NCBI GenBank assembly: GCA_019638525.1
Contig: JAHBTO010000002.1
Span: 434,001-498,000, forward strand
Source: Ferruginibacter sp.
GTDB lineage: Bacteria > Bacteroidota > Bacteroidia > Chitinophagales > Chitinophagaceae
DNA length: 64,000 nucleotides
Direction of reading: 5' to 3'
Shown: positions 46,355 to 54,296 of the stretch, in pieces
How the letters are laid out: each line of letters starts with the position of its first letter
Numbering within the stretch: position 1 is the first letter of the stretch
Translations under genes and position numbers: made by a program
The notes under the pieces: generated by a model
What the model saw: only the letters and a program-made list of their open reading frames with translations
Databases searched by the model: none
Told to the model about the DNA's origin: nothing

Positions 46355-47104
46355 ATGATACGTTGTATATTAATTGACGATGAAAAAAATGCACTGGAAA
46401 TGATGGAGTGGCTCATTAAATCTTATTGTCCGCAGGTGGAGATTGTGGCTTTATGCGATAGCTCCACCCAGGGTATAGAAGCCATTAACCGATTGAAACC
46501 AGATGTTGTTTTTCTGGATATAGAAATGCCCAACCTGAATGGATTTGATATGTTGGGAAAATTTGACAAACTATTTTTTGATGTGGTGTTTTGTACAGCT
46601 TATGATCAGTTTGCAGTAAAAGCTTTTAAATACAGCGCCATTGACTATTTACTTAAACCTATTGACCCTGATGATCTGAAAGCTACCGTTCAGCGTATTG
46701 AAGCTAAAAAAGGATCTCAGTCTAAAGAACAAATAGAATTGCTTTTACAGGTATTAAAAGATTCAAATAAAACCACACCACAACGCATAGCTTTAACTAC
46801 CGGCGACGGGCTCATTTTTGTTCCTACATCAGAAATAATTTATTGTGAAGCTCAAAGCAACTATACACAGGTGGTACTTCAAGGCGGAAAAAAAATTGTG
46901 GTATCAAAAGTTCTGAAAGATATAGATGAAGTACTTAGCGGGCCTGACTTTTACCGGGTTCACAGTTCATTTTTAATCAACATCAATCATATTAAAAAAC
47001 TGATCAGGGGAGAAGGGGGCTACATATTGATGGATAACGAGGCACCAATAAGTATCAGCCGTTCAAAGCGACAGGAATTTATGGAGAAGTTTGAAAAATT
47101 TTGA
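46355..47104 (+). CDS. LytTR-family response regulator
   Basis: 249 residues. The receiver domain has CILIDDEKNALEMMEWLI, phospho-acceptor Asp at about residue 55 (VVFLDIEMPNLNGFDMLG) and the Lys of YSAIDYLLKPIDPDDL. The LytTR DNA-binding domain covers about 145-245, with GDGLIFVPTSEIIYCEAQSN, YTQVVLQGGKKIVVSKVLKD, DFYRVHSSFLININHIKKL and a terminal ISISRSKRQEFMEKF. LytTR proteins bind pairs of direct repeats about two helical turns apart, which fits the 20-bp repeats found before the kinase and lipoprotein genes. It is co-transcribed with the kinase. Confidence 0.94.
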   Translation: MIRCILIDDEKNALEMMEWLIKSYCPQVEIVALCDSSTQGIEAINRLKPDVVFLDIEMPNLNGFDMLGKFDKLFFDVVFCTAYDQFAVKAFKYSAIDYLLKPIDPDDLKATVQRIEAKKGSQSKEQIELLLQVLKDSNKTTPQRIALTTGDGLIFVPTSEIIYCEAQSNYTQVVLQGGKKIVVSKVLKDIDEVLSGPDFYRVHSSFLININHIKKLIRGEGGYILMDNEAPISISRSKRQEFMEKFEKF

Positions 47105-47305
47105 TGCAGCTCATCATTGTCTCTGTTCACAGGAACATCTGCTTAGCAAATACACTGAAGCCTTTACCCATTTAATGGAATTTGATATACCGCTTTTCAA
47201 CTTTCATTTAGTAAGCTATTTGCTGAAATAGCCAGAATGTAATTTAGTGAATACATTTTTTTTCATCTGTTTATTTTTTATTGTTTTAATGGTCAGAAGG
47301 AATTC

Positions 47306-47357
47306 GCATAAAAATTATCGTCGCTCTGGGTATAATTTAGCTCGCTAATTTTTATGC
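47306..47357. repeat. 12-bp perfect inverted repeat in the 47105-47544 gap
   Basis: GCATAAAAATTA at 47306-47317 is mirrored by TAATTTTTATGC at 47346-47357 with a 28-nt centre. A smaller hairpin (GCTATTT with AAATAGC) lies at 47215-47232. The 440-bp gap holds no credible gene; its right part carries the lipoprotein operator. Confidence 0.55.
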
Positions 47358-47448
47358 TCATTTCATAATACCAACAATGGTGATTGGATGTTTTTTCTCA
47401 ACTGTTTCATCATCTACTGTATCCATTTGTTTTCTTCTGTTTGTTATA

Positions 47449-47512
47449 TACTCAACAAATAGTCAATTTACTCATAGGCATTTTTCCGCTGTATTATACT
47501 TTACGATTTTTG
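47449..47512 (+). promoter_or_regulatory. Predicted LytTR operator and promoter of lipoprotein gene 1
   Basis: TACTCAACA at 47449-47457 and TACTCATAG at 47469-47477 repeat with a 20-bp period. TTTG ends at 47512, 42 bp after the second ACT, and the ATG is at 47545. Confidence 0.6.
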
Positions 47513-47544
47513 AGCAATAATCATTAAAGCAAAACTAATTAAAA

Positions 47545-48270
47545 ATGAAAAAGATTTTTTTTAGCAGTATAACAGCATTTAGTCTGTTGTTGATTTCCTG
47601 TAGAAAGTCTAATAACGAGGTTCTCTCACCGGTTTCCAGCGTCGATAAAATAAAAACCTGGATTACTGATGGTTTAACGAAAAATTATAGTTATGATAAC
47701 CAGGGACGACTTGTTAAGGCTGAATATTCAGATGGAGCCAAAATATTTTATACCTATGAAACAGGGAAAGCGATCTATAAATATTTTGATGAATACGGAA
47801 CATTGGTAATGCATAAAGAAATATTTTTTGGGACAGATGGAAAAGTAGTAAAAGAAAAATTCCCATTAATCCCTGGTAGGGAAACTACATTTACGTATGA
47901 TAACGAACATAATTTAAATAAATACAGTTTTCACGATAATAATACTCACTATTATTATAAGTACTTCTTCAGTAATGGAAATTTAGACAGTGTTCGCTAT
48001 TTTAACGCATATGATGAATGGACAACTTCTACCCTGTATACTTATTATACAGATAAAAAAAATACACTCTCCAGTGATAATGAGGGGCTATTCTTTCGGC
48101 CGCATTTAAGTAAAAATTTAATAAAAACTGAAGAAACTTACTACGCAGATGGATCTGCTTCTTACGCCTATAATTATGTTTATGAATTTGATAATAAGGA
48201 TCGTGTCATAAATTATAATGTTTATCAGGCAGGAGTCCTCAATTCAACCCAAAACATTGTTTACGAATAG
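47545..48270 (+). CDS. YD-repeat-like lipoprotein, paralog 1
   Basis: 241 residues with a lipoprotein signal (lipobox ISC at about residue 19). The mature part is made of short Tyr-rich motifs reminiscent of YD/RHS repeats and DUF4595-type proteins: NYSYDNQGRLVKAEYSDGAK, FTYDNEHNLNKYSFHDNN, YFFSNGNLDSVRYF, SKNLIKTEETYYADGS and YEFDNKDRVINYNVYQAG. The same motif order occurs in the next two genes, so the three are tandem paralogs. They are probably surface or periplasmic lipoproteins with a beta-rich fold; no function is known. A predicted operator lies upstream. Confidence 0.75.
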   Translation: MKKIFFSSITAFSLLLISCRKSNNEVLSPVSSVDKIKTWITDGLTKNYSYDNQGRLVKAEYSDGAKIFYTYETGKAIYKYFDEYGTLVMHKEIFFGTDGKVVKEKFPLIPGRETTFTYDNEHNLNKYSFHDNNTHYYYKYFFSNGNLDSVRYFNAYDEWTTSTLYTYYTDKKNTLSSDNEGLFFRPHLSKNLIKTEETYYADGSASYAYNYVYEFDNKDRVINYNVYQAGVLNSTQNIVYE

Positions 48271-48359
48271 AGACACTATGATTGTAACTGTTTAGTTGTT
48301 TTGTGATGATGTCCCGGTTTTTAATATTGTGGTCATACTACAAAGAATATTTTTCCATT

Positions 48360-48422
48360 CACTCATCACCTTTGATAATTACTCAAAGCTGTTTTTCAAA
48401 CAAGAAAATTGAATATTTTTTG
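48360..48422 (+). promoter_or_regulatory. Predicted LytTR operator and promoter of lipoprotein gene 2
   Basis: CACTCATCA at 48360-48368 and TACTCAAAG at 48380-48388 repeat with a 20-bp period. TTTG ends at 48422, 41 bp after the second ACT, and the ATG is at 48445. Confidence 0.6.
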
Positions 48423-48444
48423 ATAACAATAAAATAAAAAAGAA

Positions 48445-49176
48445 ATGAAAAAAAGCATCTATCTGGCCTTTGTCATTTTAAGTTTTGCAATTTTTGCTTG
48501 CAACAAATCTAAATCTGATGTTATTCTGCCTGCCCCCACTATTAACACAGATAGGATAAAAACTCATACAATAAATGGTTATCAAACCAGCTATACCTAT
48601 GATAATCAAGGGAGGTTAGTTGAAACATTTGATTCTAATTCCGGCACAAGAAAATATATTTACGAGACCGGAAAGGTGATTTCAAAATTTTACGATACGC
48701 TCAATGTGCTAACATCTGACCGGGAATATTTGCTGAGCGCAAATGGTAAAATGATAAAAGAAACTTCGGGTTTAAATCCTGGATTGAACTATAGTTATAC
48801 ATATGATAATCAAAATAACCTATTGGAGAGCAATTATATAAATGGGGCCTATTCAAGCAGTAAAAAGTATTTTTTTAGTAAAGGTAATGCCGACAGTATC
48901 AGAAACTATGATAAAAACGGACAATTGGTTTCAACAGTAATAAATACCTTCGATTTAAGCAAGTTAAATACAATATCGGAGGAGTTTATGGGACTATTGT
49001 TTATGCCTGTATTAAGGAAAAACATATTAACTAAACAAGAATTTATATATGCAAACGGCACTCCAACCAAAGTGTTTACGTTTGAATATGAGTTTGATAA
49101 TAAGGGGCGGGTTATAAAAATGGATACTTATTCTTCGGGCAATTTTATGTCTTCTGATATTATTACCTACAAATAG
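48445..49176 (+). CDS. YD-repeat-like lipoprotein, paralog 2
   Basis: 243 residues; lipobox FAC at about residue 19. It shows the family motifs in the same order as paralog 1: YTYDNQGRLVETFDSNSG, RKYIYETGKVISKFYD, YTYDNQNNLLESNYINGA, KYFFSKGNADSIRNYDKNGQ, RKNILTKQEFIYANGTP and YEFDNKGRVIKMDTYSSG. Divergence from its neighbours is substantial, so duplication is not recent. A strong terminator follows, giving it its own transcription unit. Confidence 0.75.
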   Translation: MKKSIYLAFVILSFAIFACNKSKSDVILPAPTINTDRIKTHTINGYQTSYTYDNQGRLVETFDSNSGTRKYIYETGKVISKFYDTLNVLTSDREYLLSANGKMIKETSGLNPGLNYSYTYDNQNNLLESNYINGAYSSSKKYFFSKGNADSIRNYDKNGQLVSTVINTFDLSKLNTISEEFMGLLFMPVLRKNILTKQEFIYANGTPTKVFTFEYEFDNKGRVIKMDTYSSGNFMSSDIITYK

Positions 49177-49199
49177 GTGGATCCGTTTGAAGTTTTCTA

Positions 49200-49238
49200 A
49201 AAGCAAATGTAGCATTGCTGCATTTGCTTTCTTTTTTT
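49200..49238 (+). terminator. Intrinsic terminator of lipoprotein gene 2
   Basis: AAAGCAAATG pairs with CATTTGCTTT and the stem continues inward (AGC with GCT). It is followed by CTTTTTTTCTT, a strong rho-independent terminator 24 bp after the stop. Confidence 0.9.
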
Positions 49239-49382
49239 CTTGAGAATATCTTTTGAGTTAAAAAAGTAGTGCTGAATAAAAATGCATTATCCGATTTTGA
49301 TTAACTCATTAAATGACGATTATTACTTTGACTTTTTTTGCCCTGTTTCGGCTTTCACCCGTGCTAACTGTAATTGTCAATC

Positions 49383-49446
49383 TACTCATAAAAAAGACGA
49401 GTAGCTCATCTGTGCTTTTCAGGAAGATATACCCTATGCAATTTTG
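49383..49446 (+). promoter_or_regulatory. Predicted LytTR operator and promoter of lipoprotein gene 3
   Basis: TACTCATAA at 49383-49391 and AGCTCATCT at 49403-49411 repeat with a 20-bp period. TTTG ends at 49446, 42 bp after the second GCT, and the ATG is at 49483. The 306-bp gap otherwise holds the preceding terminator and no gene. Confidence 0.55.
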
Positions 49447-49482
49447 TTCCGTTAATTTATTAAAAATATAAAAACACCTTTT

Positions 49483-50193
49483 ATGAAAAAGTATTTATCT
49501 GTTCTGATGATTAGCATGAGTGCTATCCTGCTCTCCTGTAAAAAAGAGAATTTACCAAAAGGAGAATCAATAAGCTTGATTAAGTCAACGACTAGAAATT
49601 CGGAGGTTGTCAATTACACTTATGACAACGAAGGGAGATGTGTGCAGGTTGATTATAATAATGGCTTTGTACAGAAATTCGAATATCAGCCTGGTCTTGT
49701 TATTTCAAAAGAATTCACTAACGGCGTTTTAACCAACGAATATCATAATGAATTAAACAGTGACGGGAATGTGATTTTCAGGAATTCGGTAAATAATCCC
49801 GATTATCAGGTGTCTTATAATTATGACAATAATCAGTATGTTAAATCCGGTAACTCAAAAAATACACAAATTGAATATGATTATTACTACTACTGGAGCA
49901 ACGGAAATATAGACAGTGTTAGCCGTTTTAAGAAAAATGGTGAATGGTTATACTCAACTCACTACACTTATTATACCGATAAAATGAATTCTATAAGTTC
50001 TATTGCAATGGGGCAGAAATTTTATGGCAAGCAGAGTAAGAATTTAATAAAAACACAAGTTACATTGAATGAAAACGGAATTATTGAATCGCATCAAATT
50101 TCTTATGAGTTTGATGCGAAGGGGCGTGTGATAAAAATGATTGATGTGTTAAATGGATTACCCAGCTGGACCAAAATATTTTCTTATCAATAA
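49483..50193 (+). CDS. YD-repeat-like lipoprotein, paralog 3
   Basis: 236 residues; lipobox LSC at about residue 19 (MISMSAILLSCKK). Family motifs: NYTYDNEGRCVQVDYNNGFV, FEYQPGLVISKEFTNGVL, VSYNYDNNQYVKSG, YYWSNGNIDSVSRFKKNGEW, SKNLIKTQVTLNENG and YEFDAKGRVIKMIDVLNG. It is followed after 12 bp by a gene without a signal peptide, probably in the same operon. Confidence 0.75.
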   Translation: MKKYLSVLMISMSAILLSCKKENLPKGESISLIKSTTRNSEVVNYTYDNEGRCVQVDYNNGFVQKFEYQPGLVISKEFTNGVLTNEYHNELNSDGNVIFRNSVNNPDYQVSYNYDNNQYVKSGNSKNTQIEYDYYYYWSNGNIDSVSRFKKNGEWLYSTHYTYYTDKMNSISSIAMGQKFYGKQSKNLIKTQVTLNENGIIESHQISYEFDAKGRVIKMIDVLNGLPSWTKIFSYQ

Positions 50194-50205
50194 TTTAAAT
50201 CAAAT

Positions 50206-50700
50206 ATGATGAACTATTATCCTTTGACTCCCGGCAACAAATGGGAGTACAAACAAAAAGACGGAAGTGTATATTCAAATGAAGTAGTTGAAATAGCGGG
50301 CAATATTATTACGATGAAAAACAGTAATGCCCAGGATATTACTACTGTAAAAATTGAAAACGGATGTATGTATAATGAGCTAATGGAGAAAAATAATTTT
50401 CAGCTATGGCTAAAAGATAGTTTACAAGTGGGTGAAAATTGGGAAGCAACATTTACAGCTAACGGATTGAACAGCGTATTGCAGTTTACAGTTAAAGAGA
50501 TGGGTATTGAAAAAAATGTAGAGGGTACTAACTATCCGAATGTGATCCTGCTGGAAGCTGAAAGTAAAATTAATATGAACGGAAACCTGATTAGCACCGG
50601 ATTTTTTACGCAGTATTATTATGCAATGGGAATTGGCCTGGTGCTCACCACTTCAAGCATGGGAGATTATCACGGATTGATAGCAGCCATTATTCATTAA
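50206..50700 (+). CDS. Unknown protein in operon with lipoprotein paralog 3
   Basis: 164 residues without a signal peptide or membrane helix. It begins MMNYYPLTPGNKWEYKQKDG, a pattern otherwise seen after the signal sequence of exported Bacteroidota proteins. Strand-rich remainder: VVEIAGNIITMKNSNAQDIT, LQVGENWEATFTANGLNSVL and a hydrophobic end (YYYAMGIGLVLTTSSM). Either the product is cytosolic or the gene has lost its export signal. The 12-bp spacing to paralog 3 argues for co-expression. No named family recognised. Confidence 0.65.
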   Translation: MMNYYPLTPGNKWEYKQKDGSVYSNEVVEIAGNIITMKNSNAQDITTVKIENGCMYNELMEKNNFQLWLKDSLQVGENWEATFTANGLNSVLQFTVKEMGIEKNVEGTNYPNVILLEAESKINMNGNLISTGFFTQYYYAMGIGLVLTTSSMGDYHGLIAAIIH

Positions 50701-50729
50701 ACATATCCTGTCTTAATATATGTTGTATC

Positions 50730-50780
50730 GCCAGATTTTAGTTGACTTATCCATTTTTTGGAGCCAACCTATTTCAGGAC
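50730..50780. repeat. IS-end-like inverted-repeat element, copy 1
   Basis: The left end GCCAGATTTTAGTTGAC and right end (read inverted) GTCCTGAAATAGGTTGG enclose a short centre with ATCCA and TTTGGAG. It is a near copy of 54030-54082 in the same orientation. The ends look like terminal repeats of a transposable element with no gene between them. Confidence 0.6.
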
Positions 50781-50913
50781 TTTACAGGCCAGCTTACATC
50801 TTTATTGACTTGAAATATCTTTTATGCGCCCAATGGGAATTGTTGTTTTCAAAACCAGATTAAAATTAACACTATCATTTCAATCTATTTTATAATCATT
50901 CAAAATTACTTGT

Positions 50914-52359
50914 ATGAAAAAGTTCCTTCCGCTTTTCCTGTTTCTCTTGGTGGCCAGTATGAGCCGGTCACAAAATGTAGGTATTGGCACCAATAATCCT
51001 AGTGAAAAACTGCATGTGGTCGGCAATGTAAAAGCCGATACGCTTAAACCCTCTGCTTTTAAACTAACCTCCGGTGCTGGCGAAGGAAAAGTACTTACCA
51101 GCGATGCCAACGGCAATGCAAGCTGGGCTTTAAACAGCAATAGTGGCAGCAATATTGGTTATGGTGTTTGGGGCGACTGTGCCACCAATGGCAATATTAG
51201 CGAATATCAGCCAGTGGTAGACAATTCAGGTTCTTTAGGTGATTTTGGAGGTTACAGCGTATGCATATCGAGTAATTTTGCCATTGTGGGCGCTCCGGGC
51301 GATGATGTGAATACAAATCCTGACCAGGGCTCTGTTAGCATTTACAGGCACGATGAGAATGGATGGATAAAGATGCAAAAAATTACCGATGCCGCCGGAA
51401 CTTCTAGTGATTATTTTGGTTCAAGTGTATCTATTTCCGGTAATTATGCCATTGTAGGTGCTCCAAGCGATGATGTGGGAGTAAATCTAGACCAGGGTTC
51501 GGCCAGTATTTACCAGTACAATGGCATCAACTGGTTATTGATGCAAAAAATTACCGATGCCGACGGGGCTGCTGACGATAATTTTGGTATAAGTGTATCC
51601 ATTTCCGGTAATTACGCCATTGTAGGATCTCATTTAGATAAAGTTGGAACAAATGCAAACCAGGGTTCAGCCAGTATTTACCAATACAATGGCAGTAGCT
51701 GGGTGCTGATGCAAAAAATTACCGATGCTACCGGAGCTGCTAACGATAATTTTGGTAAAAGTGTATCCATTTCGGGTAATTATGCTATTGTGGGTGCTTC
51801 TAATGATGATGTGGGGACAAATACTAACCAGGGTTCAGCCAGTATTTACCGGTACAATGGCAGTAGCTGGGTGTTGATGCAAAAAATTACCGATGCCACC
51901 GGAGCTGCTAACGATAATTTTGGTACAAGTGTATCCATAGACAATAATTATGCTATTGTGGGTGCTTCTAGTGATGATGTGGGTGTAAATTCAAACCAGG
52001 GTTCAGCCAGTATTTACCATTACACTGCAAGCAGCTGGGTATTAATGCAAAAAATTACCGATGTCGATGGAGCCGCTAACGATAATTTTGGTACAAGTGT
52101 ATCCATTTCCGGTAATTATGCAATTGTAGGAGTTACATTTGATCAAATGGGGGCAAATTTAAATCAAGGGTCGGCTCGTATTTACTATAGAAACGGCCCT
52201 TTATGGCGTAAACTGCAAAATGTAGTTGATCCTGCTGGTGCTAGTGGTGATGTTTTTGGATGTAGTGTTAGCCTTGATGCCACTACAAGACGCTTTTTAG
52301 TGGGCGCTTATGGAGTTAATAATAATATGGGAATTGCTGTTTTTGGTAAAATAAATTAA
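50914..52359 (+). CDS. Secreted seven-bladed FG-GAP-like repeat protein
   Basis: 481 residues. A signal peptide (MKKFLPLFLFLLVASMSRSQ) and a short NVGIGTNNPSEKLHVVGNVK module, common in Bacteroidota surface proteins, come first. A large repeat region follows. The unit is about 56 residues (168 bp): FGxSVSISGNYAIVGA, DDVGxNxNQGSASIYxYNGS, SWVLMQKITDATGAANDN. Seven copies of the SVSISGNYAIVG strand are readable, which predicts a seven-bladed propeller. Central copies are almost identical at DNA level, suggesting recent duplication. The first 78 bases are nearly identical to the gene at 52490. Probably surface-exposed; function unknown. Confidence 0.82.
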   Translation: MKKFLPLFLFLLVASMSRSQNVGIGTNNPSEKLHVVGNVKADTLKPSAFKLTSGAGEGKVLTSDANGNASWALNSNSGSNIGYGVWGDCATNGNISEYQPVVDNSGSLGDFGGYSVCISSNFAIVGAPGDDVNTNPDQGSVSIYRHDENGWIKMQKITDAAGTSSDYFGSSVSISGNYAIVGAPSDDVGVNLDQGSASIYQYNGINWLLMQKITDADGAADDNFGISVSISGNYAIVGSHLDKVGTNANQGSASIYQYNGSSWVLMQKITDATGAANDNFGKSVSISGNYAIVGASNDDVGTNTNQGSASIYRYNGSSWVLMQKITDATGAANDNFGTSVSIDNNYAIVGASSDDVGVNSNQGSASIYHYTASSWVLMQKITDVDGAANDNFGTSVSISGNYAIVGVTFDQMGANLNQGSARIYYRNGPLWRKLQNVVDPAGASGDVFGCSVSLDATTRRFLVGAYGVNNNMGIAVFGKIN

Positions 52360-52489
52360 ACATTTTTAATTCTCACTCACAATAAAAAAACTGTAAAATA
52401 CCCAACCGGAAGTAAATATTGCTTCTAAAACCTGATAGAATTAAACGCTATCAATTCGATTTATTTTTTAATCAATTAAAATTACTTGA

Positions 52490-54001
52490 ATGAAAAAGTT
52501 GCTTCCGCTTTTCCTGTTTCTCCTGGTGGCCGGTATGAGCCGGTCACAAAATGTAGGTATTGGTACCACTACACCCGATGCCTCAGCTCAATTAGATATC
52601 AGCAGTACAACCAGTGGCCTGTTAGCGCCCCGCATGACCAAAGCGCAACGAGATGCCATTGCCACACCGGCTACCGGCTTACTCATTTACCAGACTAATA
52701 ACACAGCTGGTTTTTATTATTACGATGGCAGTACCTGGAAGATGATTACCTCCGGTGGGAAAGCTTGGTTATTAAATGGAAATAATAATACAGATCCAGC
52801 AACTAATTTTATCGGTACGGCTGATGACCAACCGCTGAATTTCAGGGTCAACAATAGCCGGGCCGGATATCTGAGTTCGAATGGAAATGTGTTTTGGGGA
52901 AAAGGAAGCGGTCAAAATACAACGATTGGAAAACATAATGCAGCTATAGGGTCCGGTGCTTTAAATCAAAATACCTATGGTGATTTCCTGGTGGCTATTG
53001 GTGATAGTGCTTTATTTACCAATGAAGGATTAACATATAATACAGCTGTGGGAACAAAAGCGCTGTTTTCAACGTTAGGTGGTTACTATAATACGGCTGT
53101 TGGTTTTAAATCACTTTTTGCAAATTCCGATGGTTATGCAAATAGTGCCTTCGGAAATTTTTCTTTAAGTTCAAATATATCCGGATTCTTTAATGTAGCT
53201 ATCGGTTCACAATCCCTTAATTACAATACCAATGGAAATTATAATGTGGCATTGGGTAATCAGTCTCTTTATAACAATACCACTGGAAAGAACAACACTT
53301 CCAGTGGCGCCTTTTCCCTTTATAAAAATACTATCGGCGAAAACAATACGGCCAATGGTTACCAGGCACTTTTTAATAACACCACCGGATCTGGAAATAC
53401 AGCCATCGGTTATCGTGCCGATGTGAGCGCCGGGAACCTCACTAATGCCACTGCTATCGGTTATAATGCTACTGTTAATGCTTCTAATAAAATCCGCTTA
53501 GGTAATTCCAGTGTTAACGTTATCGAAGGCCAGGTAGCTTACTCCTTCCCTTCCGATGCTCGCTTTAAATATAATATCAAAGATAATGTGCCCGGCCTGG
53601 ATTTCATTACGAAACTCAAACCGGTAACGTATTATTTCGATACAAAAAAGTTAGATGCTTACACAAAAACCGGTGTAATTGATAACTCCAATATTCACCC
53701 CGTGAACTATACCGGTGCTGAAGAATTGCATACCGGCTTCTTAGCACAGGATGTAGAAAAAATTGCAGAAGAATTAGGTTATTATTTTGATGGTATTCAT
53801 AAACCTGCAAATGATCGAGACCATTACAGCTTAGCATACAGCCAGTTTATTATGCCACTGGTGAAAGCCGTGCAGGAGCAACAGGAGATGATTACACAAC
53901 AGAAGCAAAAAAATATGGAACAACAGGAAATGAACAAACAGATGGAAAAAGCCATTTTATCAATGCAAGAAGAAATTCGTGCATTAAAAGAAAAGAAATA
54001 G
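52490..54001 (+). CDS. Surface protein with head repeats and endosialidase-chaperone (S74) domain
   Basis: 503 residues. The signal peptide is nearly identical to that of the previous gene. Next comes NVGIGTTTPDASAQLDISST with APRMTKAQRDAIATPATGLL, then about ten short YadA-like head repeats (NTAVGTKALFSTLGGYYNTA, NVALGNQSLYNNTTGKNNTS, NTAIGYRADVSAGN), a neck (KIRLGNSSVNVIEGQVAYSF) and an intramolecular chaperone domain beginning SDARFKYNIKDNVPGLDFIT. A C-terminal coiled coil rich in Gln and Glu closes it. In phage tailspikes the S74 domain trimerises the protein and cleaves itself off; the SD dyad is present here. Trimeric surface fibre is the likely form. Confidence 0.87.
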   Translation: MKKLLPLFLFLLVAGMSRSQNVGIGTTTPDASAQLDISSTTSGLLAPRMTKAQRDAIATPATGLLIYQTNNTAGFYYYDGSTWKMITSGGKAWLLNGNNNTDPATNFIGTADDQPLNFRVNNSRAGYLSSNGNVFWGKGSGQNTTIGKHNAAIGSGALNQNTYGDFLVAIGDSALFTNEGLTYNTAVGTKALFSTLGGYYNTAVGFKSLFANSDGYANSAFGNFSLSSNISGFFNVAIGSQSLNYNTNGNYNVALGNQSLYNNTTGKNNTSSGAFSLYKNTIGENNTANGYQALFNNTTGSGNTAIGYRADVSAGNLTNATAIGYNATVNASNKIRLGNSSVNVIEGQVAYSFPSDARFKYNIKDNVPGLDFITKLKPVTYYFDTKKLDAYTKTGVIDNSNIHPVNYTGAEELHTGFLAQDVEKIAEELGYYFDGIHKPANDRDHYSLAYSQFIMPLVKAVQEQQEMITQQKQKNMEQQEMNKQMEKAILSMQEEIRALKEKK

Positions 54002-54029
54002 TAAGCATATCATTTCCTTATTTTGTCTC

Positions 54030-54082
54030 GTCCTGATTTTAGTTGACATATCCACATTTTTGGAGTCAACCTATTTCAGGAC
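54030..54082. repeat. IS-end-like inverted-repeat element, copy 2
   Basis: Left end GTCCTGATTTTAGTTGAC and right end (inverted) GTCCTGAAATAGGTTGAC agree at 14 of 18 positions, centre about 17 bp. It is closely related to 50730-50780, same orientation; together they bracket the two surface-protein genes. The rest of the 54002-54296 gap shows only a possible -7 element (TATTTTTG at 54188-54195) before the next gene. Confidence 0.65.
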
Positions 54083-54296
54083 TATACAATTTTGTACAAG
54101 TAATAATTTACCAGGAAGGATTTACAACCACATTAAAAATTGTAAAACAATAAGGTTTGTACATTAAAATTTAAACTACGCACTTTTTATTTTTGCCGGT
54201 ATATCCTTAACTTGAGGTATATTAAATGATACTTTACAAACATCTCCCGGAAATTAAACAGGTGTACATCTCCTGTTCCGGTTATCCTTACAGTGC

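Noticed and set aside
51400..52130. Regular 168-bp repeats considered as a CRISPR or satellite array
   Set aside because: The repeats are in frame, translate to propeller blades and have no short repeat-spacer structure.
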